NCBI RefSeq assembly: GCF_009730915.1
Contig: NC_052480.1
Coordinates: 62,001 to 126,000, forward strand
Length of the DNA: 64,000 nt
Source: Dioscorea cayenensis subsp. rotundata
Lineage: Eukaryota; Streptophyta; Magnoliopsida; Dioscoreales; Dioscoreaceae
Direction of reading: 5' to 3'
In this document: positions 12,430 through 23,124 of the stretch, in pieces
How positions within the stretch are numbered: the first letter of the stretch is position 1
How the letters are laid out: each line of letters starts with the position of its first letter
Translations under genes and position numbers: made by a program
Notes under the pieces: generated by a model
Database searches by the model: none
What the model was told of the DNA's origin: nothing
Seen by the model: only the letters and a program-made list of their open reading frames with translations

Positions 12430-12552
12430 TTAGATGGTTTTTTTCCTCTCAATCAAGGATGACGACGACGACGACGAAGAAGAAGAAGAAGAAGAAGAAG
12501 GAAGGGGAGGGGGTTCATTTGAAGGACGAGGAGGGTTGTCTCTGGACACCAT
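12430..12552 (-). CDS. Upstream ORF with poly-Ser in the HSF leader
   Basis: Between the TATA box and the HSF start codon an ATG opens a 40-codon frame: MVSRDNPPRPSNEPP, then a run of about fourteen Ser, then IERKKTI and stop, 48 bases before the main ATG. The Ser run is a TCT/TCG microsatellite. Some HSF genes are known to be controlled by upstream ORFs, but here translation is inference and the ORF may be incidental. Confidence 0.35.
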   Translation of the reverse strand: MVSRDNPPRPSNEPPPLPSSSSSSSSSSSSSSLIERKKTI

Positions 12553-12661
12553 TGGCAACGAATATGGTCGCAAGCTCGAGAAGAAGAGAAAAAAAGGGGG
12601 AGCTTTTTGAAAAAAATCTGAGATGACAGAGATGAAGAACCACGAGGCGAGGCGAGCGAGA

Positions 12662-12669
12662 TATTTATA
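12662..12669 (-). promoter_or_regulatory. TATA box of the HSF gene
   Basis: TATAAATA on the minus strand, about 280 bases upstream of the HSF ATG. Transcription would start near 12630, upstream of the poly-Ser ORF. Confidence 0.55.
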
Positions 12670-13730
12670 CCGGTGGTGCTCCAACCGACTTACTAGTGGT
12701 TGGACAACGATGGTTCATTGAGAAACCAGATCCCGAGGCGTAAAAATGGTGGATTAAACATCTACGTGGTGGTCGGCTGCATCAGGTACAATGATATGAA
12801 CGCAGAACACGAAAATGAGCCAATCAGTTGGGCCTGAATAGTATAAAGCTGTTGGGTCCCTCATTACGAATACGCGGGAACGTGACGAGAGCTAACAGCT
12901 AAGGCGTTGATGGATGGAGTAACCATTAACCAATGAGAAGCAGATATTTCGTGAACTTTTATATTTATTGCGTCGATAATCCCAAGAATCTCTTGGCAGC
13001 GAAGGAAGCTCCTCCGGCACAAGTGGACCTCCGCGGACGAAGGGTGTCGGATACTTGTGCTCGTGCGCCTCTAAATTTATCTGCATTTTTCATAAAATTA
13101 AGTTTTGTTATATAATACAATTCTTTTTTTTTTTTTTTTTAAGTTGAGCAAACTATTCATTTTATGCCTCCGGAAGGCGTGGGACAGCCTGGGATTTTTT
13201 GATACTACTACATTCAATATGTTTTAAATCTTAGAACAATTAAAATTTTCATATAATACATATAATTTTTATATATAGTGAGATCAATATTATTACACTA
13301 AAGATTTTATAATAAATCCACTCATATTTTATTTGATGTTATTTAACTTTATATTTCTCAATATATATCATAAAATGGGCAGTAGATGAATGACAAAGGG
13401 ACATATGGTTGGTATGAATAATTTATTACAAGTACAAATATTAATTATACCAAAAGTGCTGCGATCCAAACATTGTGGCAGCATTCTCATTCAAATCAAA
13501 ACCTCAGGAACTTTAAATGATAATTGTATAAACTCGAACACCAAAAAAAGAAATGTTGGAACGGATGATCCATCACATTCATGCGGAACATTAATGGTAC
13601 ATGGTCAGTCATGCCGGTCTGACATAGTGCTATATGCTGCATCTACAGGGGGCCTCTGTTTGTGTCAAATCAATTAAGGAGATGAGCCAAAGCTTAATAA
13701 GCTATTATTGTCTCAGAAACACTGCAGTAA

Positions 13731-14095
13731 ATTTTTTTAGTAGTCATTAAACTTTTGGTTTATTTTTCACTTTGATCGAATTTCGATTTATGATCACTGG
13801 TCACTTAACTTTAATTTAATTTCAACCGACAATAATTCGAGAAATTTCAACCCCCTAATCGATTCATACTATTGTCTCAAAAATCTAAATCGATTGCTCC
13901 TCACGACATTATTAAGTCTATTGTAGACGTCCACGTCATCGAAAAACAACTACATCATTCATTTGTAGGTCGAAAATCGACGATTTCTAAACCCTAATAA
14001 AATTAAATTAAAATTGAGTGATCAAATTGATACAAATTGAAGTTCAGTGATCAAAGTGAAAATGAACCAAAGTTTAGTGACATACTCAAAAATTT
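13731..14095. mobile_element. Fold-back MITE, copy 1
   Basis: The two ends are imperfect inverted repeats over more than 60 bases. The left end reads TTTTTAGTAGTCATTAAACT then TTTTCACTTTGATC, and the right end, reversed, reads TTTTTGAGTATGTCACTAAA then TTTTCACTTTGATC. There is no coding capacity. A related element lies at 32702-33068. The superfamily is not clear because I could not fix a target-site duplication. Confidence 0.65.
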
Positions 14096-14782
14096 ATCCA
14101 AGACAGTTGCTTGCTTTAACTTTCATTGTGGCCAAGCTGCTTTTAGTTTGGATAATAAATTTATGTCCAAAAAAAGAAAAATAAATGTTTGGATGGATTA
14201 TGACATTTTTTTTATTATTATTTTTCCTGTTCCATACTTTGTTCCTCTCATTAAATATATCTCATGCGTTGGTTTGTTTACTTTTATTTAAAAAAAATAT
14301 ATATTTTTTTATAAGTGCCTTATGAGTTATGACAATGAATGGATGGGTCTGGCATGAGAATGAGATCTACCATCAAGCAATTGAGACGAATTTCTCCAGT
14401 GGTCGCGATGGATCAAACTAATTTCAACCGTCTTTTCCTACAGGGTTCGGGTTAGCCGAAACCAGAACACGTGTTCGACGTTTCTCAGGCGCATCCTTTT
14501 TGTCGAATCAAAACTCACCACGTTTCCGAAATCACGCATAAGCATGAAACTAACGAAAGTTACGCAAAGGGCAAGGAAAGCCAAAAGAGAGAGAGGAAAA
14601 AGGCTCTTTTTATTAAATTTTTTTATTTTTTTAACAAAAAAAAGAAAAAAAGAGAGAAAAGTTCGAGTAAACTAAGAAACAAAACCAGGTGTGTGTCCTT
14701 TGCGTTCATCCCCTTCTCTTCCTCTTTGTTTCGTTTCTCTTCTTCAGCGTATCTCCTCCACCCTACAATACCACTCGGGGGG

Positions 14783-14786
<4 letters not shown>

Positions 14787-14829
<43 letters not shown>
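14787..14829 (+). repeat. ATT microsatellite
   Basis: About fourteen ATT units lie 175 bases before the next start codon. Confidence 0.9.
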
Positions 14830-14830
<1 letters not shown>

Positions 14831-15003
14831 TTTTTCACATTTTAGCCTGCAAATTTTCAATATTTGAAACTAGCCCCCACCCCACCGCCCGGTTGAAACC
14901 AAAAGGGGGAAATCAGTGGCAGTTTGGATGGCGGGTGGCTGAGGCAAACCGAGCTCGCGTTAGCTACAAAGGCTCTTGCTCTCTCTCTCTCCCTGGCTCG
15001 CTA

Positions 15004-15752
15004 ATGGCGTCCAAAGCCCAAGCCGCTTTGGCCAAGATCATCGCCATCATATCCACCGTCGTCACTCCTTCTCAACTAGACTCTGGCGCGGATCCCGATG
15101 CCCCACTTCCCAGCCGCAACCGAGGACTGGGTTTTGATCTTAACCTCAGGCTCCGCTCATGCCCCGAAGACGATGACGACGACGACGACGACGACTTTCC
15201 GATCCGCCAAAGATGGCGGTGGTTATGGTGTTACGTGCGACGACTCAGCGCCGGCGGAGTCTGCTGTCGTTTCGAGCTCTGAGAAGAAGGGTTCGATCTC
15301 ACTCAACGAGTCCGAAGCTGGAGATGCTTTGACGGTGGAGAAGAGCTCGCAGGGCGAATGCGACCCCGATGAGGCGGAGGGTGAGACTCGTAAAGCAATG
15401 GAGGGAAGAGCCAAGGAATATTCCGAGATTACGAATATTTCCTGCGGAGCCGGAGGAGCAACCGTACCGAAGGGAGGAAGGCTATCTCGACCTGCTTCTG
15501 GAGGCTGTTCGACATGTCTCGGCCGGGGTTCATACTGATGAGCCGGATGAGAAGGAGACCGAAACCAGCAAGAGCTCAAAGCGTAGAGGGCCGTGCTGCA
15601 CGGCGCTGGAGCTTTACGAGGATTGCGGCCCCGTTGTGCGATCGAAGCGGGGGAGGAATCAAGTACTGCCGTCGAGGTATCGAGACTCGATCCTGGAGCC
15701 ATGGCGGAAGATGCCCACCATCACTCGGTGTGGCAGGGCGGCCAAACCATGA
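15004..15752 (+). CDS. Conserved plant protein of unknown function (RSKRGRNQVLPSRYRDS motif)
   Basis: The ATG at 15004 follows a CT-rich leader. The product, about 248 aa, starts MASKAQAALAKIIAIISTVV. An Asp run from a GAC microsatellite (15165-15195) leads to an acidic Ser-rich middle, then the block GYLDLLLEAVRHVSA and a basic motif RSKRGRNQVLPSRYRDS near the end. That motif recalls a family of small plant proteins of unknown role, but I cannot name it. The basic motif would fit nuclear location. The frame is broken at 15196-15198 (TTT where two fit) and at 15472-15474 (GGG where two fit). The conserved blocks read through once each run is one base shorter. It may continue past a splice site near the end, since the last ten residues look less conserved. 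Confidence 0.6.
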
Positions 15753-17320
15753 ACCGGTGAACCTCTGCGGTAAGGTTACCTTTCCTTCTAGGTTGCCTTT
15801 AAACGCTTGGCCAACAATTTGGTTCTTTCTAATTCTGTGTAGCGCGCATAAATTATTAAAAATAATAATAATTTACCGTTTGCTTAGTTTGTCCGTCCTT
15901 TTTCTTTGCACTATATATATATATATATATATAATATTTAGAAATATATTAGATAGGAATAGGATGGAAGAAATTAAGATCAGCGTGCAGGAGAGAATAG
16001 ACGGCTTGGCTTGGCTTGGCTTGGCTTGGCTTCTTAAATGTTTTGAGGGGAATTGGTTTGCTACTCATCGTCATAATTAACCTCATGTAATTGATGTGTT
16101 CTGACCAGATTGAGAAATTAGTTTTTATGTAGCAATTAGTTTGGATATTTGATGATTAATTGTTCATTTGTTCTTAGCTTTTCATATTTGAACTTCACTG
16201 TTAGTTAGCTTAATACTTGAATGTTTTTTATTATTATTATTATGTGTATGGATGGATTCCTTTACGAGTGGAGTTGGGGGCAGCTGGCCTCTAATTTATA
16301 ATTGAGCAGATAATGAACTCAGATTTTGAGTTTGGCCAGCCTGATGTACTGTTGAGTTTGACTGCTGTCTAACTTTGAGTTGCTAGCAATCAGTTCTTAT
16401 TACATGCCTCCTGCTATTATATATATATATATATATATATATTAATATATATAAGAGATGTTTATTAATTTCACTCTAGTTAGGTACTTAGATTAGGTGG
16501 GATAAGCGAGAAATTCTCCAGCTGCAGCGTCACTTGCTTTTTGTTGCAGTTGTCGTACCTGGTCATCCTTAATGATAATCTACTGTATTATGTGAGTCCT
16601 CGGGGGAATACAAATTTGGAGACCAGCTTAACCTGAAGAGCAACTGAATCATATATGGAACATCAAATCCAAATGCAATGGTTGGGCCAAGTAGTCAGCT
16701 CCTTGAATTTGGGTTTGCAAAGCTTTTTGCTGCTCAAGTTACTCATTATATGTTTGCTTTTGGATGCACATGACATGCATCTAGCAGCCATGATCTGGTG
16801 CGGTAGTACATGCTTGGTCGTGTAAGTAAAGTTTTTCTTTGACTCAGACTAGTATCGGATAATTTGGATGCTTCTTTGGAATGTAGACCAGACCACCATG
16901 CATATATATACCCGTGAATAATACCAACTTATCATAATAATAGTCAATCGGCGTGCTTCTAATTTGGAACTTCATTCTTGTGTTGTTATTCACAGAAATA
17001 TTGGTTGCGGTCAATTCGTCCCTGAATTTAAAAAATAAAAAAAATAAAAAATTATGCATATTGAGAGAGAAGGTCCAAGACATCAAAGTGTTATTTATAA
17101 TGAGAAGATTACAATGCTGTGTGGTATTTGGATAAGGTCCATCGCATGCGCTGGCTCTTTCCATTTGAACTCTAAATAGCCGGACATAAGACAACCCAGC
17201 AAACCACATCATGCAAGAAGACTCTTATCCTTGGATTTTGCTTCTTCTGGTTCTCTTGTCCCTTGTTTGAAAACCATATCGGACAATATATATATCTACT
17301 GAACTTTAATTGCACAAATG

Positions 17321-17357
<37 letters not shown>

Positions 17358-20335
17358 CCCTAGTGTAGTTATGATAACAATTTTCATATATATATATACG
17401 TCTGACTCTGCAATATGAGAATATTGAAAGGAATTAAAGACCCTGTGTTTAATTCCTATCTGAAATAAATTTAAGTTCCACATACATTTGTGCAGATTCA
17501 ATCATACATGTATATATAAACACAGTCAGGTCAGGAAGTTCCCCCAGCTCATTTTTCATCTTCAAGATGAGTGGTTAGTATCTATGCATTTGAAAATAAC
17601 ATACAATCCAATGAAGTCGGTGGTTGAGAAGTCTATATAACTGATTAGCTAGTGATAGAAACCACACTCTCCAAATGGATTGAATTCCTCATTTGTAATG
17701 CCGTAAGTTATAATTCTCAATCCGAAAAGAGGAACAAGGAAAACGAGCAACAGTCATGAAAGATATGCTGATATTCTAAGTAAATCTCTTAATCACTGTA
17801 GGATGTGACTAGATTAGACGACTCAATAGCGAGTGTTCAGCATATACCTACTATTATACTAATTTGGAGACACCTGCTTCACGTAATATATACTGAGACT
17901 CTGGACCACAGCAAACAAGCCACGAGGACATTGATACAGGCCCATCTCTATGCATAACAGGCTTAACAGCACATGCATAAGTTTTATCAAATCAATTGTT
18001 TCAGAGAGAGAGAGACAGACAGACAGACACAAACACAGACACAGAGAGAGAGAGAGAGAAAAGGAGACTTTTATTTTTTATTTTTTTATTGCATATACAC
18101 TCTCATGTGCATTTGGAAAAAAGTAGCATATGATTTAAACTTTAAAGTCCTATTAGCGTGCAGTATCATTTTATTTCCCAGAATATTCTCCACCAGAGAG
18201 TATCACCAATAAAGAACATACAACTCTCTCCATGACACCAAATAACACAATCTCATTCACCAATTTTCCTTGCAGAGAAGTTCTTCAGATTTTAGTACAG
18301 TGTCATGTTCTAGACATCTAGCTTGTCTAAAGAGATCACGGCATGGGTCGAACAAGATGAAGTTGTACCTTGATGACTTAAAAAGCAGGCTTTTATAACC
18401 TTTAGTAAAAAAACTATATAACAAAAAGTCAAAATTCATATGCTGGAAAGAAGAGGAAAAAAAAAGAAAGATGGTTACTGGTTAGTGGATCCTAAATCCG
18501 TTAATTGTATTTATATGTATGCCGACATAGCCATGGATTGTTTTAAAAACTATCCATATGAATCACGAATGGATGCATATTAATTTGGTGGCCGAATACT
18601 AACCAACCAACCAACCAACCAACCAACCAGGAGTATTTCTGAGAGAGGGATGGGTGCATGGTTATCCATTATCAAAACTGTAGCACAAAGTGTGTATTAT
18701 AATAGCTTATGAGAGATCCTGTCAGGATTCAAAAAGTCAAAACAACTCATTAAAACGACAATGGTTGACTTTTGATCCTAGTGGCAAATGTCGTTCCCAC
18801 CAGCCGAAATTTATCTTCTCTTCTCTTTTTTTAGGCGGTCAACACAATTAAGTTAGTAATAAATGTTTGTGCCTATGGATGACTAAAAAGAGAAAGTCAT
18901 AAAAGAGCCTTATTAAGGATGGCCCCCTTAAAGATTATACATCAATGTTTGGTAGTATATGGACGAATGAAGATAGAGAACCGATTCAAAAAATAATGTG
19001 ATGGTGGATTTGGCATAAACCATTAGAACTTAGTAGTCAATCTGACTCTTTAATTCTTGGTATTCAAGTCAACTATATAGCTAGGGTTACCTTGCAACTT
19101 GTCTTTTTAAGTGCTAGCTGGAGAATAACTCTATAACATTATCCATTTGATTCGCCAAGCTATCAAATAAAGAAAAAGGAATTATTAATTCAAGAAAGGG
19201 AAACATGATTAAGTAAAATAACCAATTAGCAACATAAGAGTAACACTTTGTTTATTGGAGCTACAATAGTATTGGAAAGAGGCATTCTGTGTATCATATT
19301 AAGTTTTTTTTATTAAAATAGATAAATTAATCATAATTTTTAAAAAAAGCAAATAACAAAGAAAAACAATTAGAGTTTTCTCACTAGCTGCAGGGAGACA
19401 CTCGAAACATCGTATTATGTTTAATAAATACAAACTACGTACCATCATTTGCACAGTGGCAAAAGTGCCTTAACAGCGATATTTATAAGTAGATGGGCCA
19501 TGCATCAGATTACCTCATGCATGACATCCATTCTGATGATTTCTAGCGGAGAGGCGATGCACAGACTCCCAACAGTTACAACCTACAACCAAACTTCTGA
19601 AAGTCAAACCATCAAACTTCCTTTCGGTAAACAATTAATAAATATTGCCTGATCCCACATGATCATCCACTGCGAAATTTACATTATAAATTAGTATAAA
19701 TTATTCCTACAAAGGAAAGCATCTAGAAGTAATTAATCACTCTGCATGCCTAGACTTAACTATCTGATAAACAGTCCCCTCAAAAAAATAAGTACACAGA
19801 GATAGAGAGAGAGAGGTTCTTCTTCAGTGGTGGAAAACAAGAGGCAAGCCTTAATTGGCCAGAAAGGAGTTAGTGCGATCTCAGCAGACTTTTCTACTTT
19901 TTTTTTTATCTCACATTTCCCTTTTAAAGCCTGGTTCCAGGCCATGCATCGATCGTCTAAACCTCACAGTCACAGCCATTCTTGATTTTTGCTTTCCTAT
20001 GCTTTTTTTGTTTTTATATTCTTTGAGAGAGACAACCATATATCCTTGACATATTCGCAGACAAGCAGTCCACAACGCAGCGCAAGGATTCTATGATTTC
20101 TATCTCAATTATCCTTTATATTATAAAGAGCATAAACCAACAATCAGTAGGTTTTGTGTTTTTCATCTCTGTTCATCCCAATAAAATAAAATCAAAAGCA
20201 CACACAAAATACTATAGATTTTTGTTCCGGACGTTTCATTCAAATATGCCGGCTGACCTTTTTCCTTCATACCCTCTTTGATAAACAAAGTTGTTGTCTT
20301 TAATTTTGTTAAGAGTATACGTGAAATCCTGCAGG
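15753..20335. other. Long intergenic region, no gene seen
   Basis: It contains TA microsatellites (15913-15933, 16419-16443, 17323-17353), a TTGGC pentamer array at 16004-16031, GA and GACA runs at 18004-18060 and an AACC array at about 18600-18629. No exon, RNA gene or clear mobile element is supported. The right end is the promoter of the S-domain gene. Confidence 0.55.
16004..16031 (+). repeat. TTGGC pentanucleotide array
   Basis: About five to six TTGGC units in tandem. Confidence 0.85.
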
Positions 20336-21832
20336 ATGAGTGCGAAGATAAAGCTTCCCAAACTTCTTAATCTTCTACTACTCTACATAATACATACAAC
20401 TTCATGGACTGCTGCAGCAGCTGCAACCTCATCCTTCTCACAACTCCAGTTAATCAATAGAGGCTTCAGTGCAACCCCAAGCCAGTCTCCATTCCAACCA
20501 ATTCTAAATGAGCCCAGCGGTGTTTTCTCTCTGGGTTTCCTCAAAGTAGGCTCCAGCCAGCTTGACCTTGCAGTCATCCACCTTCCATCCCGGCAGCCAG
20601 TATGGCGTGCTATTCCGGCTAGTCCGGGAAGCTGGGACAACTCCGTCACCTTCTCCTTTAATGGCAGTTTGGTACTGTCGGATTCCGGAAAGGGAGTGCT
20701 CTGGTCAACTGGTTCTGTGGATGGTGACACACTTGTCCTCCTCAATTCCTCCAACCTCCAAATCCAGAAGGCCGGAGAGCCAGCAGCATCAGTCCTCTGG
20801 CAAAGTTTTGACTTTCCATCGGACACCATCATGCAAGGCCAGAATTTCACCTCCAAAGCTGCTCTGTTTTCAAATAACCAAAAGTTCTCCATGAGCCTTG
20901 GCTTTGACTACCTAGCCCTTTACATGGAGTTCCCTGGAGTGGCCGCGCCTATGTATTGGAAGCGCACAGCACTCCAGGCCAAGGCGCGGATCATCCAAGG
21001 GAAGGGACCGATCTATGCGAGGGTCGACCCCACTGGCTTCCTGGGCTTGTACCAGACCGAAGCGGTTCCTGTGGACGTGATCTCCTTTGATACATTCAAC
21101 AGAGGAATACCTGACCTCCGGCGCCTGACGCTGGAGTCAGACGGCAACCTCAAAGCATATTACTGGAATGGTTCATCTTGGGTTTTGGATTTTAAAGCCA
21201 TCCCCGACTCCGAGGCTTGTCAACTCCTCAGTGCTTGCGGCGCATACGGGCTATGCCGTTTAGAGGAGCCCATGTGTGCGTGCCTGGATAATACTACGGC
21301 AATTTGTCCCCCCGCAGACTCAGGCAATCTTTGCAGCAGCGGCAGTATCAGTAGTGTGGGAGGAGATGACTACACGGTTTTCAGAACGAAAGGCGTCGAA
21401 TTGCCGAACAAGGAGTTGGCAGGCTATCAAAAAATGGGATCTTTGGAAGATTGCGAGCAGTCCTGTGAGAGGAACTGCAGCTGCTGGGGTGCAGTGTATA
21501 ACAACGTCTCCGGCTTTTGCTATTCAATTGATTATCCGATCCAGACACTGGTGGAGGCTGGGAATGTGCAGAAGACGGGGTATTTCAAGGTGAGGACGAG
21601 AGCCAGCAGCAAGAGCAAGAGCAAGAGCAAGGCAGGGATGGTAGTGCTACTTACTGTTGGGGTTTTGGTCTTCTTGGCAGCCGCTGGTTTTGGGGCTTAC
21701 AGGGTGTGGAACCAAATTAGGAGGAGAAGCCAGGATGGGCTGGATGAGTCTACAGTGGAGTGGCCCTATAAGGATCTCAAGTCCGGCTCCTCCTTTCGCT
21801 CCATCGAACTGTCTGAATCTTTCAGGAAGTGA
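20336..21832 (+). CDS. S-domain/PAN membrane protein without kinase (At5g03700-like)
   Basis: The single-exon protein has 498 aa. I chose the ATG at 20336 because it opens the signal peptide (LNLLLLYIIHTTSW); the frame upstream has no ATG. In order there are a bulb-type (G-type) lectin domain at about 40-180 (VLWQSFDFPSDTI), an S-locus-glycoprotein-like region, a short Cys-rich EGF-like piece (CGAYGLCRLEEPMCAC) and a PAN/apple domain at about 365-430 (CEQSCERNCSCWGAVYNN). A Ser-Lys-Ser-Lys linker leads to a membrane segment (MVVLLTVGVLVFLAAAGFG) and a tail of about 35 residues. There is no kinase domain, so it can bind at the cell surface but not signal by itself. It resembles the Arabidopsis PAN-domain lectin protein At5g03700 in layout. 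The reading frame is intact. Confidence 0.85.
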   Translation: MSAKIKLPKLLNLLLLYIIHTTSWTAAAAATSSFSQLQLINRGFSATPSQSPFQPILNEPSGVFSLGFLKVGSSQLDLAVIHLPSRQPVWRAIPASPGSWDNSVTFSFNGSLVLSDSGKGVLWSTGSVDGDTLVLLNSSNLQIQKAGEPAASVLWQSFDFPSDTIMQGQNFTSKAALFSNNQKFSMSLGFDYLALYMEFPGVAAPMYWKRTALQAKARIIQGKGPIYARVDPTGFLGLYQTEAVPVDVISFDTFNRGIPDLRRLTLESDGNLKAYYWNGSSWVLDFKAIPDSEACQLLSACGAYGLCRLEEPMCACLDNTTAICPPADSGNLCSSGSISSVGGDDYTVFRTKGVELPNKELAGYQKMGSLEDCEQSCERNCSCWGAVYNNVSGFCYSIDYPIQTLVEAGNVQKTGYFKVRTRASSKSKSKSKAGMVVLLTVGVLVFLAAAGFGAYRVWNQIRRRSQDGLDESTVEWPYKDLKSGSSFRSIELSESFRK

Positions 21833-22394
21833 TAAGGGGAAAGTAGACATCAACAAGCTTTCAACCGGAGCCAATCCATGCCACGAATACATGTGATCGA
21901 TCAGGTCTCGCCATTATGATGAGATATGGCAGCTGCTGAGAATTTGCTGAGAATTTGTGTTCATGTACTCCAGAAATCTAATTCTTCTATATCAAAACAG
22001 TTACTTCCTTCATAGTTCATCCCTTTCACTATGTGTTCCAATCCTACTATTCAGTTCAGTCGCCATGAATTAAAAAAGCACAATTTTTTTTTTTTTTTGG
22101 GAGATCCAATACAGGAGAAACATGTGAACAATACCATTGTAATCAATCATAAATTCCTTTTTAATGCAATTGGGTTCTTAATTAGAAGAGAAAAAGGGCA
22201 CAATAGAATGTATAATTCCTTCTTCTTTCATTTCCATAGAAAGCATCCGATCTACTAATCTACATATACACGAATCACTAACACCACATTCAATAGAATT
22301 ACACAGATGAAAGTTATCCAAAAGAGGGAATTCGTGACTAAAAATGTTTGAAAAAAGAAAGGTTTCTTTTTTTTATTTCTTTTTTGCCTTTGCG
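21833..22394. other. Intergenic, convergent 3' ends
   Basis: It holds the 3' UTRs of the S-domain gene and of the minus-strand membrane-protein gene. Nothing else is seen. Confidence 0.6.
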
Positions 22395-22814
22395 TCAGAG
22401 GAGGGTGATCAGAATGAAGAGAAGCAGAGCAGCGATGAAGGAGTACTTAAGAGCAGCGAGCAAGATGGCTACTGAGATAAAGAAGAGCTGCCAGAGGACC
22501 TGGACGCTGGCCCAAGCGAGCACACCCGTCAATCCGACGGCCAGGATGTTATCGGGATCCGGGTCTAGGAGGTCCCTCCACCTGAGCTTGAATCCAGGTC
22601 GGCGTTCCCCCTTGTTTAGATCTTCTCCTCCGCCATCGCCTCGCCCATTCCGCCCATTCCCATCAGCGAATGCCATCACTCGCACTTTCAGATGACTTCT
22701 AGGGTGTCCGTTTCGGATGGAAAGGCGGCATCGTAGATTGCGATGATATGTGGCGGAAAGCCTTGCTGAAGCTGAAGCGAGAGGAGGCTGAACGGCGGGG
22801 AGAGCGGCAGCCAT
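22395..22814 (-). CDS. Small plastid-targeted membrane protein
   Basis: This is an intact 139-aa single-exon gene. The N-terminal 45 residues are rich in Ala, Ser and Arg and lack acidic residues (MAAALPAVQPPLASASARLS), as in a chloroplast transit peptide. A Gly/Arg-rich acidic linker follows, then FKLRWRDLLDPDPDNI and two close hydrophobic segments at about 93-115 and 117-139 that run to the C terminus. I cannot assign a function. The layout suggests an integral protein of the plastid envelope or thylakoid. It is divergent from the phosphatase gene, with start codons 310 bases apart. Confidence 0.7.
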   Translation of the reverse strand: MAAALPAVQPPLASASARLSATYHRNLRCRLSIRNGHPRSHLKVRVMAFADGNGRNGRGDGGGEDLNKGERRPGFKLRWRDLLDPDPDNILAVGLTGVLAWASVQVLWQLFFISVAILLAALKYSFIAALLLFILITLL

Positions 22815-23124
22815 TCACAGCCTTCTTCGAGGATAGCATCAGGCCAAGAAACGATTTGGCGTTTTTACAGGATCGTCAAAACGACACTAGTACTCAGTTT
22901 TGTTTGATCTCGAGGCATTCTGAACGGTGATATTGACGAAACGATAGAGGATAGTATGAGTAATCTCTCGACACGTGGCATCGTCTTGCCGTGAAGTTGT
23001 TAATACTCTTAAGCCATACACACACATTATACAAAGGAAAATATCGAGATATATATATATATATATATATGGATCGTATGATTCTGCTGGCTCTCTCATC
23101 ATGTTCAATTGATTGCGTTGCAAA
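22815..23124. promoter_or_regulatory. Shared divergent promoter
   Basis: Only 310 bases separate the two start codons of the minus-strand plastid membrane protein and the plus-strand phosphatase. A TA run lies at 23048-23070. Both products look plastid-targeted, which would fit joint control; this is inference. Confidence 0.5.

Larger units (their letters stand above)
12700..15003. other. Intergenic region with a fold-back MITE
   Basis: It holds HSF promoter sequence on the left and an 18-T run near 13122-13140. The fold-back element is listed separately, and an ATT microsatellite occupies 14787-14829. No coding exon is supported. Confidence 0.6.
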
